A stretch of DNA of 64,000 nucleotides from Tessaracoccus rhinocerotis. Lineage in GTDB: Bacteria > Actinomycetota > Actinomycetes > Propionibacteriales > Propionibacteriaceae. The translations under genes were made by a program, and so were the position numbers. The stretch spans positions 558,001 through 622,000 of the forward strand of contig NZ_VKKG01000002.1 in assembly GCF_007197885.1 (NCBI RefSeq), given 5' to 3'. The notes below the pieces were generated by a model. It was not told the origin of the DNA, searched no databases, and saw only the letters and a list, made by a program, of their open reading frames with translations. Shown one piece after another: positions 54,567 through 62,051 of the stretch; position 1 is the first letter of the stretch, and each line of letters starts with the position of its first letter.

Positions 54567-56483
54567 TCAGCGACTGAAGCGGACCATGTTGTTGAAGACC
54601 TCAAGGGTCTCGTAGTGGTATGCGTCACCGGTTCGCTGGACGACCCGTGCTTGCACGTAGCTGCGGCACCCGTTCTTGCCGGTCACAGCAGTATCGCACT
54701 CCGTGCGCCACTGCCGACCGTCCTCGGCCGTCCAACGGCCGCTGTGGCCCAGGGGGTTGTCCGCCCAGGAGGATCGGGGGGAGGCGACGTAGGTGAGGTT
54801 GTTGAACTGCCAGCCGTTGACCGGCACGAACACCCCGGACGCCTCGTGCACCGTCGTGCCCCAGATGTAGGTCCAGCACCGGGTGGTGAGCGAGTAGGGC
54901 TCGCACACCGTCATCCAGTTGCGCCCGCCCGAGGTGTGGAAACCCGGGGTCTCGTACAGGTCGCGGCCCCCGGTGGCGGGAGCGGTGCTCGTGACGGTTG
55001 CAGTTGCAGTTGCCGTCGCGGTGGCCGTGACGGTCACTGTCGGTGCAGGAGACGGTGTTTCGCTCTGGTCGGGTTCGGGTGCCTGCTGCGGGGCGAGAGC
55101 GAACAGCGCTTGGGAGGTCGCCCGCTGCCACTGGGAGCGGGAGCCGGTGATGGCGCCGTCCCCGAAGGCGGCCGCGTCGTAGGCGACCGCGCCGTCGTCG
55201 GCTCCGCCGGAGACCTGCAGGGACGCGGTCCACGCCGCGGCCTTCCTGACCGAGTCGGTCGCGAGCCCGGACAAGGCGTGGGCGACGAGTCCGGTGCTGT
55301 TCGTGTTGGGGCTGGCGGTCCAGCGGCTGCCGATCCAGGACCCGTCCGCTTTCTGGTCGGAGACCAGCCACTCGACTCCGGAGTCCAGCGCCGCGGCCAC
55401 CTCAAGCCCGCTCGCGGCCGCAGCGCGCAGCCCGAGCACGGCCAGCGCGCTCGCGTCCCGGTCGGCGTTGCCCGCGTCGGTGGTGCAGGGCGTGGCAGCC
55501 GGGAACAGCCGGAAGTCCCCGCTCGGGCACTGCTGGGCCACCAGGAAGTCAGCGGCCTCCGTCACGGGCCGGTCGAGCCCGGCGAGGGCCATGACCGCGT
55601 AGGCCTGCCCGAAGGTGTTGGCACCCTTCAACTGACCGTCGACCAGTTCCGACTCGAGTGCGGAGACGAGGTCGCGACCGCCGTAGGAGCTGGGATCGGC
55701 TCCCGTGAGGGAGGCGATCAGGGTGAGCTTGGCGACGCCACCAGCGTCGACGTAGGTGTTCTCGCCGTCCACCAGGAAGCCGTAGCTGCCGTCCCTGACG
55801 GCGCCCTGCACAGCCTCGAGCACGGGCGCCAACTGCTCCTCGCCTGCGCCAGCGGCCACCAGGCCGAGGACTGCGTCGGTGGTCAGGCCCCAGTCGGGGT
55901 TGCCGAGGAAGTTGGGCAGGGCACCATCGGTGGTCTCGCCCAGCAGCCAGGCCGTGGCCCGCTCGGCAGGGGTGGCCGGGTCCGCGCCAGGGCCGATCGG
56001 CCCGGGGCCGGTGGCTGCCAGCGGATCCAGCGCCGGAGGCACCGCGTCCTCGGCGTAGCTCTCCTGGAACACCCAGGCCTCGACGGAACCCGCCTGCGGC
56101 CTGCTGTCAGCCATGCCGAACTCGGAGAAGGCCCATTCCCCGGGGGAACCGTCCTGCGGTGCGAGCGTCCAGTAGGACCACCAGTACATCGAACCGGCGG
56201 CGTCGGAGGCGTCGGGCCTGCCGGCCAGGTGGGTGATGAAGCCGGCGTTGTCGGTGATCTCCACGCCGGCCGAGACGAGGGCCTCCTCGCCGGTGCCGAA
56301 GTCGACGGCGCAGCCGGAGTCCGCGACCTCGCCGCGGATCTCGACGTGAACCCACACCAGGCCGAGGTCGATGCACTCAGTGGCGGTGTTCGGCGTGGCG
56401 GCGCGGGCGCCCACGGGCGCCAGGGCCAACAGGAGGAGGAGTGAGAGGAATGGAATGAGGCGGTGCCTCAGCAGGGTTGCCAA
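54567..56483 (-). CDS. Secreted DUF4430 plus alpha/alpha-toroid protein, transcobalamin-like
   Basis: A 638-residue exported protein built from the two folds of mammalian B12 carriers. Signal peptide 1-28; DUF4430 (transcobalamin C-terminal-like) domain at ~36-145, with WWSYWTLAPQDG at 101-112. Toroid domain at ~172-465 with the same repeats as its neighbour (TTDAVLGLVAAG, FGQAYAVMALAG, DRDASALAVLGLRAA, NTNSTGLVAHALSG). A Thr/Val/Ala linker (~483-504) leads to two copies of a Cys-containing module (518-565 and 588-638). In intrinsic factor the toroid comes first; here the order is reversed. TTG start with AAGGA 7 bases upstream and a cobalamin riboswitch ahead. Probable surface B12-binding protein. 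Confidence 0.78.
   Translation of the reverse strand: MATLLRHRLIPFLSLLLLLALAPVGARAATPNTATECIDLGLVWVHVEIRGEVADSGCAVDFGTGEEALVSAGVEITDNAGFITHLAGRPDASDAAGSMYWWSYWTLAPQDGSPGEWAFSEFGMADSRPQAGSVEAWVFQESYAEDAVPPALDPLAATGPGPIGPGADPATPAERATAWLLGETTDGALPNFLGNPDWGLTTDAVLGLVAAGAGEEQLAPVLEAVQGAVRDGSYGFLVDGENTYVDAGGVAKLTLIASLTGADPSSYGGRDLVSALESELVDGQLKGANTFGQAYAVMALAGLDRPVTEAADFLVAQQCPSGDFRLFPAATPCTTDAGNADRDASALAVLGLRAAAASGLEVAAALDSGVEWLVSDQKADGSWIGSRWTASPNTNSTGLVAHALSGLATDSVRKAAAWTASLQVSGGADDGAVAYDAAAFGDGAITGSRSQWQRATSQALFALAPQQAPEPDQSETPSPAPTVTVTATATATATATVTSTAPATGGRDLYETPGFHTSGGRNWMTVCEPYSLTTRCWTYIWGTTVHEASGVFVPVNGWQFNNLTYVASPRSSWADNPLGHSGRWTAEDGRQWRTECDTAVTGKNGCRSYVQARVVQRTGDAYHYETLEVFNNMVRFSR
54975..55045 (-). 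repeat. Thr-Ala/Val-coding linker repeat
   Basis: Repeated ACNGCN/ACNGTN codons encode alternating Thr-Ala and Thr-Val over about 22 residues, a flexible linker between the toroid and the C-terminal modules. The DNA is a near-tandem hexanucleotide repeat. Confidence 0.6.
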
Positions 56484-56557
56484 CGAACGGTCCTTCCGCG
56501 TTTGGCTCGCGTCGCCGTTCAGGCGGGGTTCCGCAGATCGCGACGGAGCATCCAGTC

Positions 56558-56639
56558 GCAGGCTTTGGTCCGACTCCCCGTCCTGGGACGAGTTACGGTT
56601 GCGCGTCAGTTCCGGGATCTCACCGGATTCTCTGCCTGC
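56558..56639 (-). ncRNA. Cobalamin riboswitch, copy 1
   Basis: Read on the minus strand the RNA has GAATCCGGTGAGATCC, then GGAACTGACGCGCAACCGTAA, a hairpin CGTCCCAGGACGGG and the B12-box-like AGTCGGACC (56575-56567). The ends pair as GCAGGC (56639-56634) with GCCTGC (56563-56558). These are the conserved blocks of the cobalamin aptamer, in a compact form. It lies 74 bases before the TTG start of the 638-residue toroid protein. It should lower expression of the two toroid genes when B12 is plentiful. Confidence 0.88.
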
Positions 56640-56647
56640 TGCGGATC

Positions 56648-56653
56648 AACCTA
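56648..56653 (-). promoter_or_regulatory. -10 box ahead of riboswitch copy 1
   Basis: TAGGTT on the minus strand would start transcription about 7 bases downstream, at the edge of the aptamer. It implies the toroid genes form their own unit separate from the ECF genes. Confidence 0.45.
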
Positions 56654-56675
56654 GCACCACCGCAACCAAAGGCCC

Positions 56676-57545
56676 TCAGCAGGGGTCGGCAATGACACGC
56701 GCCATTCCCGAAGCGCGCCTCAGGACGCCCAGGACGGGCCTGCCGAGCAGCAGGAGGGCAACGGTCGTGGTGATGGCCCGGCCGGTGTCCCAGCCGGCGG
56801 TGGAGGTGACCAGGGTGAACCATCCGAAACGCACCAGGTTGTCGCCCGGGGGTGCCCCGGGGACGTAGTCCAGGCTCCCGGACCCGCCCGGGTACCCGTC
56901 GATGCTGATCCCACTGATGAACGGCCAGAACCACAGGTTCATCAGGGCCCCGAACAGGTACGCGGCCACGATGCCGTACCCGATCAGCACCAGGAGCTCG
57001 GCCCGGCCGCCGAGCTTGCGGGGGAGGAGCCCGGCACCCAGGCCGACCCAGGCCGCGCACAGCATCTGGGACGGCAGCCAGGGGCCGACGCCGGCGGTCA
57101 GGAGGGCGGAGGCGAACATGGAGGTGAATCCCAGCAGGTACCCGAACCCCGGCCCGAATGCGCGTCCGGCCAGCACCAGCAGGAAGAAGATCGACTCAAC
57201 GCCCGCTGTCCCGGCGCCCAGGACCGGTCTGATGGCGGCGTTGATGGCGGAAAGCACCCCGAGCAGCGCCAGCGCCTTCGCGTCCAGACCGCCGTCGCTG
57301 ATCTGCGCGATCACCAGCATCAGCACCACGGGCAGCAGGAACGCGAACACGTAGGGCGCGTCGTCGGCGTGCTGCGGGGCGACGTCCACCGCAGGCATCA
57401 GCAGCGGCCACGCGATCGTGAACAGCCCGATCACCGAACTGACGATGATGATGCTCCACGAGCGCCAGCCCAGCTGGACGCCGACGACCGGTGCCGCAAC
57501 GTCCACCAAGGGGGAGGTGCGGTCGGTGTGCTCAGTGGAGGGCAT
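56676..57545 (-). CDS. ECF transporter S component, cobalamin-type by context
   Basis: Substrate-binding membrane subunit of an energy-coupling factor importer, 289 residues. It has six to seven hydrophobic helices (near 32-52, 65-85, 90-108, 115-150, 158-205 and 240-275), including AGRAFGPGFGYLLGFTSMFASALLTAGVGPWLPSQML. This is longer than many S components (about 200). Specificity cannot be read from sequence alone; the cobalamin riboswitch and DUF4430 partners indicate B12 (CbrT-like role). The ATG overlaps the end of the ATPase gene by 14 bases, so it belongs to that operon. Confidence 0.82.
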   Translation of the reverse strand: MPSTEHTDRTSPLVDVAAPVVGVQLGWRSWSIIIVSSVIGLFTIAWPLLMPAVDVAPQHADDAPYVFAFLLPVVLMLVIAQISDGGLDAKALALLGVLSAINAAIRPVLGAGTAGVESIFFLLVLAGRAFGPGFGYLLGFTSMFASALLTAGVGPWLPSQMLCAAWVGLGAGLLPRKLGGRAELLVLIGYGIVAAYLFGALMNLWFWPFISGISIDGYPGGSGSLDYVPGAPPGDNLVRFGWFTLVTSTAGWDTGRAITTTVALLLLGRPVLGVLRRASGMARVIADPC

Positions 57546-59100
57546 CGAGGAACTCCTCGACGGTGAGCAGGGGCACCGGGTTGGTGACCTTCGCCACCTG
57601 GGTGGCGAGCAGGGCGGATCCCGGCAGGACGTCGCGGGTCGGGCCGTCGGAGACCACCTCGCCCTCGGCCATGACCACCACCCGGTGACACGTGGTGGCC
57701 ACCAGCTCCACGTCGTGCGTGGCGACGACGATGCTGTGGCCCTGTTCGGCCAACTGGGTGAGGATCCCGTTCAGGGCCTGCTTGGCCGAGTAGTCCAGGC
57801 CGCGCGTCGGCTCGTCCAGCAGGATCACGCCCGGGCGCCGCGACAGCTCCGCAGCCAGCACGACTGCCAGCTTCTGGCCCTCCGAGAGGTCGCGCGGATG
57901 TGACTGGGGGTCGATCCCGGGGACCAGCTGCTGCAGCACCTCCAGCGTGCTGCCGGGGGCCAGCTCGGCCTCGGCGTCGGCATTCGCGCACTCCGCCGCG
58001 ACGGAGGCCAGGTACAGCAGGTCCGAGGCGGTCTGGGGCACCAACGCAACCTGTCCCGCCTCCGCGCCCCTGACGGTGCCCGCATCTCGTCGGCCGGCGC
58101 CGTGCAGGGCCCACAGCAGGGTCGACTTGCCCGAGCCGTTGCGGCCCATCAGGGCGGTCACCTCGCCGCGGCGGAGGGTCACGTCGACGCCGGCCACGGC
58201 CACCACCTGCGGGTAGCGCACCACGATGCGCTCGGCCGCGAGCGTTACGGGACCGGCCCCGGGCGGTGCCGGCAGCGTGGGTGGCTGCTCCACCCAACCA
58301 CGGCGCGCCTCGGCGGCGTGGCGCCTTCCCTCCCGGATCGTCAGGGGCAGCGGGTCCCATCGCTGTCGGACGCCGAGCTCGACCAGTGGGGGGCGGATCG
58401 GGGAGCCCGCCAGAACCTCGCGCGTGGGCCCGTGGGTGACACTCCCACCGGCGTCCACCCGCAGCACGCTGTCGGCGAACTCGATCACCCGCTCCATCCG
58501 GTGCTCGGCGATCACCACGGTGGTGCCGAGGTCGCGTACGAGTCGGGAGACGAGCGCCAGGACGTCCTCGGCCGCCACCGGGTCGAGTGCCGACGAGGGC
58601 TCGTCGAGGACGAGGATCCGGGGCGAGGAGGCCAGCACGCTCCCGATGGCCACGCGCTGCTGCTGCCCGCCCGAGAGGTTCCGCAGCGGGCGCCCGCGCA
58701 GGTCGGCTATGCCCAACAGGTCCAGCGTCTCCTCCACTCGGCGCCGCATCTCGGAGGGCGAGAAGCCCAGCTGCTCCATCGAATAGGCCAGCTCCTCCTC
58801 GACCACGTCGGTGACGAACCCGGCCAGCGGGTCCTGCCCGACGTAGCCCACCGTGGTGGCGAGCTCGCGCGGGAGGAGACTCGTGGTGTCGATCCCGTCC
58901 AGCAGGACCCGGCCGCTGCGCACCCCGCCGGTGAACTGTGGCACGAGGTTGTTGATGCACCCGAGGAGGGTCGACTTGCCGCTGCCGGTGGGTCCGATCA
59001 CCAGCGCCAGCTCCCCCTCGGGGATCTCGAGGTTGACGTCGCGCAGCCGCAGGGCGTCGCTGTTCGCGTACCGGAACGAGACCTGCTCAAGGCGAATCAT
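57532..59100 (-). CDS. ECF transporter ATPase, two fused ABC domains
   Basis: Energy-coupling subunit with both EcfA halves in one chain of 522 residues. Domain 1: Walker A GPTGSGKST (36-44), signature LSGGQQQRV (142-150), Walker B ILVLDEPSSALD. Domain 2: GRNGSGKST (319-327), signature LSEGQK (405-410), VILLDEPTRGLD. Both sites look intact, although the second signature has LSEGQ for LSGGQ. The start overlaps the EcfT stop by 4 bases (ATGA). Confidence 0.92.
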   Translation of the reverse strand: MIRLEQVSFRYANSDALRLRDVNLEIPEGELALVIGPTGSGKSTLLGCINNLVPQFTGGVRSGRVLLDGIDTTSLLPRELATTVGYVGQDPLAGFVTDVVEEELAYSMEQLGFSPSEMRRRVEETLDLLGIADLRGRPLRNLSGGQQQRVAIGSVLASSPRILVLDEPSSALDPVAAEDVLALVSRLVRDLGTTVVIAEHRMERVIEFADSVLRVDAGGSVTHGPTREVLAGSPIRPPLVELGVRQRWDPLPLTIREGRRHAAEARRGWVEQPPTLPAPPGAGPVTLAAERIVVRYPQVVAVAGVDVTLRRGEVTALMGRNGSGKSTLLWALHGAGRRDAGTVRGAEAGQVALVPQTASDLLYLASVAAECANADAEAELAPGSTLEVLQQLVPGIDPQSHPRDLSEGQKLAVVLAAELSRRPGVILLDEPTRGLDYSAKQALNGILTQLAEQGHSIVVATHDVELVATTCHRVVVMAEGEVVSDGPTRDVLPGSALLATQVAKVTNPVPLLTVEEFLDALH

Positions 59101-60251
59101 GAAAGTCCTTCCGCCGTGTTCAGGACACGGACGTCGGCGAGGCTGGGCGCCGGGGTCAGGAACGCGGGCAGCGCGGCGGCCAGGAGCCCCAGCAGCAGCC
59201 CGGTGGTGAGCTCCGGCCACGTGGGCGGGCTGATCGCCGGCACCAGGACGGCCGCCTCGGCGGAGCGCTGGGTGATGGTGACGGCCGCGACCATGGCCGA
59301 GCCGCAGAGGACGACGAGCCACTCGGCTCCCTGCCAGCGGATCGGACGGTAGGTGGACTTGTTCACGGTGCGGCCCGCGCGGCGCATGGCCAGCGCCACC
59401 AGCAGGCCACCGGCAAACAGCAGGCCCAGCGAGACCACGTTGAACCCGAGCAACGTCGGGCCCGGAGCGGTCCGGGAGAGGTGCAGGTACGCGCCGACGG
59501 ACACCACGACGAGTCCGGCCAGGCCGATCGAGGTGGTCCAGCGGCGCTCGTTTGTTGAAGCCGTCCCGTGCCGGCCGTACCCCCGCACGTCCATCGAGGC
59601 AGCCAGCCGAAGCGACCGTTCGAGGGCGTCGGACAGGACGGGGATGAGGATGGTCTCCACCACCTTGTGTCGCCGCCGACGGCCCCGGCCGGCGGGCGAG
59701 CGCCGCAGCTTCCGGGCCCTGTGCACGCGCAGGACCGACTCGCCCAGCTGCGGGAAGACACCGATGGCCACGACGAGGATGGTTCCCAGCTCGTACAGGG
59801 CTCCCGGCAGGGAGGCGAGCAGGCGCTTGGGGTTGGCCAGGGAGTTGGCCGCGCCCAGGCAGATGATCATGGTCGCGAGCCGGAGGCCGTCGTAGAGGCC
59901 CGCCAGCACGGCTTCCAGGGAGATCGGGCCCAGCAGGCGGATGCCCTGCACCCACCAGGGCAGCGGCACCTCGGGCAGTTCCAGCAGGACGGTGGGGCCG
60001 TCACCACCACCGAAGAGGACGCGGAAGGCCACCCGCACCACGACGATCGCTGCGCCGAGCACCAGGTAGACCATGAAGCCGCGGGCCCAGGGGTTGTCGC
60101 CCCGCCGTGCGAAGGTCACCAACGACGCCACTGCCACGATCGCCGCGAGTAGCAGCGGATTCGTGGTGCCGTTGGCCGCCACCGCCAGGGCGATCGCCCA
60201 CACCCACCACGCGAACGGGTGGATGGGACGTGGCAGGAAGTAGCGCCCCAT
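59097..60251 (-). CDS. ECF transporter transmembrane component EcfT
   Basis: Scaffold subunit linking ATPases to the S component, 384 residues, longer than the ~265 usual. Helices near 10-40, 50-75, 95-125 and, after the coupling region, four more in the C-terminal half. The coupling motif is LAASMDVRGYGR (ARG-type) near residue 230. The extra C-terminal ~120 residues contain further helices (VVLCGSAMVAAVTIT, LLLGLLAAALPAFL). Start ATG 60251 shares one base with the preceding stop (TGATG), better than the GTG at 60278. Confidence 0.9.
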   Translation of the reverse strand: MGRYFLPRPIHPFAWWVWAIALAVAANGTTNPLLLAAIVAVASLVTFARRGDNPWARGFMVYLVLGAAIVVVRVAFRVLFGGGDGPTVLLELPEVPLPWWVQGIRLLGPISLEAVLAGLYDGLRLATMIICLGAANSLANPKRLLASLPGALYELGTILVVAIGVFPQLGESVLRVHRARKLRRSPAGRGRRRRHKVVETILIPVLSDALERSLRLAASMDVRGYGRHGTASTNERRWTTSIGLAGLVVVSVGAYLHLSRTAPGPTLLGFNVVSLGLLFAGGLLVALAMRRAGRTVNKSTYRPIRWQGAEWLVVLCGSAMVAAVTITQRSAEAAVLVPAISPPTWPELTTGLLLGLLAAALPAFLTPAPSLADVRVLNTAEGLS

Positions 60252-61276
60252 CACACGAGGTTGCGGCGGCGCCACCACACGACGCCCCCAGCCGCGGCGA
60301 TGCCTGCCACGGCGCTGAGGCCGACGAACGTGCCCATCCCGGGGCCACCGCCGGAGGTCGTCGCGGCCACGGTGGGGGCTGACTCCGTCGCGCTGGGCTC
60401 CGGCGTCGTGGACTCCCGCACCTGATCACCCACGGTCTCGGGTGAGGGACTGACGGTTACTGAGGGGGTGGGCCCGGCCGAGGTGCTCGTGGAGCCGGCG
60501 GCTGTGGGCGTCGGCGCAGGCTTGGATGTGGGGGTGGGCGATGGCGTCCGGCGCGAGGTGGTGCCGCTCGCCGTCGGCTCGGGCTTCGTGGAGGCGCTGC
60601 TCGACGAGGCCGGCGGTGCGGGATTGGCCGTGGTCGGGGCGGGTGGGGCAACCGTGCTCGGGGCCGGAGCGGTCGTGGTCCCGGGCGGTGCGGGGGGAGC
60701 CGGGCTGGTCGGGCGCTGTGACGGTTCCGACTCGGGGATGGCAGCTGGCTTGACGCCCGGGGGCGGGTTGGAGCCCTCCGTGCGTCCGAGGGAGAACGAC
60801 CAGCCCTCGTACCCGCCGGGCTGCACGGACCGCGCCGCGCCGAGTTGGGAGAAGGTCCACTGGCCGCCCGGCTTGGCGTGCCAGTAGCTCCAGAACGCGC
60901 CGTCCGGCGGGGTGGCGATGCAGTTCTCCCGGTAGGCCTGCCCGCCGACGGTCAGGTCCTCGTCGGCGGCCGGCCTGTTGTTGATGCGGCACACGAAGGA
61001 GGCTCCGTCCTTGACGGTGCCGGCCGGGATGAACCCGGCTAGCTGCAGGGCTTGCAGCCCCGTGCCGCCGGTTGGGGGGAAGTCCTGGGCGCATCGCACC
61101 ACGACGCCGCCGCCGAGCTCCTGGTGGTCCACCACGACGGTGACGCCGGAGGCGTCGGTGCAGGGGCCGTCGTGGTGGGCGGCCTCGGCCGTCGGGGCGC
61201 CCAGCCAGGCACCGAGCATCGGCAACATGACCACCAGCAGCCCCGCCGACCAGCGACGTACGCCTTGAGCTCCCAT
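60251..61276 (-). CDS. Membrane-anchored DUF4430 surface protein
   Basis: A 341-residue protein: signal peptide 1-32, DUF4430-like domain ~43-165, then a Pro/Ser/Thr/Ala-rich stalk (~170-310) and one C-terminal transmembrane helix (314-335) with a basic end (RRRNLV). The domain has FWSYWHAKPGGQWTFSQLGA (128-147) and GGYEGWSFSLG, matching the other two DUF4430 proteins of the locus, plus two Cys pairs. It looks like a tethered B12 receptor on a stalk reaching through the wall, next to the ECF genes. Start ATG 61276, 8 bases after the preceding gene. Confidence 0.78.
   Translation of the reverse strand: MGAQGVRRWSAGLLVVMLPMLGAWLGAPTAEAAHHDGPCTDASGVTVVVDHQELGGGVVVRCAQDFPPTGGTGLQALQLAGFIPAGTVKDGASFVCRINNRPAADEDLTVGGQAYRENCIATPPDGAFWSYWHAKPGGQWTFSQLGAARSVQPGGYEGWSFSLGRTEGSNPPPGVKPAAIPESEPSQRPTSPAPPAPPGTTTAPAPSTVAPPAPTTANPAPPASSSSASTKPEPTASGTTSRRTPSPTPTSKPAPTPTAAGSTSTSAGPTPSVTVSPSPETVGDQVRESTTPEPSATESAPTVAATTSGGGPGMGTFVGLSAVAGIAAAGGVVWWRRRNLV
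60440..60765 (-). repeat. Pro/Ser/Thr-rich stalk-coding tract
   Basis: Low-complexity coding DNA for the wall-spanning stalk of the anchored DUF4430 protein; irregular PTPTSK, PAPT and STSA units rather than exact tandem repeats. Confidence 0.65.
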
Positions 61277-61284
61277 CCGTTGCC

Positions 61285-61818
61285 TCACACCCCAGTGCTG
61301 GGGAGCCCTGGAACCGAGGCGGTGGCACTCGGCGCGGGAGTCGGCGAGGCGGCGGGGAGTCCGACCGCCGGCAGGCTGGGCGCGGGTGCGTCCCCGCTGA
61401 AGCTGTGCGCGAGCCGCCAGCCCTCGACGGTGCCCCCGACGGGGCGGGAGTCCGCGGCGCCCACCATGTAGGACTCCCAGGTCAGGGCTCCGTCGTCGCC
61501 CGGGGTGGCGCTCCAGTAGCTCCACCAGTCCTCGGGGCCTGGGGTCGCGGGCTCGCCGCCGATGGTGCTGATGAATCCACCCGGGGCCTCGAACGAGACG
61601 CCGGCGCTGGTCAGGGCGTCGAACCCGGTGGCGAACTCGGTCGCGCAACCCCCGAACTCCCCGGAGTCGTCCTGCACCACCACCCAGACGTTGCCTGCCG
61701 CGAGGCAGTCACCGGCCTCGTCCGCGGCGGCGAAACCTGCCGGGACGGTGGCGGCGAGCAGTGCAATCGCTGCGGCGGCGATGCCGGTTCGGGAGCTGCG
61801 CTGGCGCAGTGAGGTCAT
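61285..61818 (-). CDS. Secreted DUF4430 protein ending in LPSTG
   Basis: A 177-residue exported protein: signal peptide 1-32, DUF4430 domain ~40-145 with WWSYWSATPGDDG at 98-110 and VEGWRLAHSF, then a short Pro/Ala/Ser tail that stops after GLPSTGV. The tail matches a sortase LPxTG motif but lacks the hydrophobic helix and basic residues that normally follow, so wall anchoring is doubtful. First gene after the riboswitch at 61900-61977; ATG with AAAGGG 6 bases before it. It may be a diffusible B12-binding partner of the tethered protein encoded next. Confidence 0.75.
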   Translation of the reverse strand: MTSLRQRSSRTGIAAAAIALLAATVPAGFAAADEAGDCLAAGNVWVVVQDDSGEFGGCATEFATGFDALTSAGVSFEAPGGFISTIGGEPATPGPEDWWSYWSATPGDDGALTWESYMVGAADSRPVGGTVEGWRLAHSFSGDAPAPSLPAVGLPAASPTPAPSATASVPGLPSTGV

Positions 61819-61899
61819 GTCCAACCCTTTCGAGACGAGCAGTCGTCGCCCGTTGGGCCGGATTGTCCGCTGACGCGACGGAACTGCAGTAGCTGGCGC

Positions 61900-61977
61900 C
61901 GAGCTTCGGTCCGACTTCCCGTTCAGGACGGGTCACGGTTGCGCGACAGCGCCGGATTCCCACCGGCTTCATGCTCG
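61900..61977 (-). ncRNA. Cobalamin riboswitch, copy 2
   Basis: On the minus strand: GAAGCCGGTGGGAATCCGG, then CGCTGTCGCGCAACCGTGA, hairpin CCCGTCCTGAACGGG and AGTCGGACC (61916-61908), closed by CGAGC (61977-61973) with GCTCG (61904-61900). Block order and the AGTCGGACC box are identical to copy 1, and GGTGGGAATCC is a very good match to the cobalamin aptamer core. It lies 82 bases before the first DUF4430 gene and should control the DUF4430-ECF operon in response to B12. Confidence 0.92.
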
Positions 61978-61985
61978 ACGCGGCC

Positions 61986-61991
61986 ACTCTA
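61986..61991 (-). promoter_or_regulatory. -10 box ahead of riboswitch copy 2
   Basis: TAGAGT on the minus strand places the transcription start within a few bases of the aptamer. TTGTCC occurs 19 bases further upstream as a possible -35 box. Confidence 0.5.
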
Positions 61992-62051
61992 CTCCCACGC
62001 AACTTGTTTGGGACAATGGGGTCCGACCATCCCTGAACACCGGAGGAAAAC

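Noticed and set aside
61270-61300. Frameshift joining the LPSTG end to the next gene's hydrophobic segment
   Set aside because: The following segment is basic then hydrophobic then an AxA-type cleavage site, which is a signal peptide, not a sorting tail; the next gene has its own start and ribosome-binding site.
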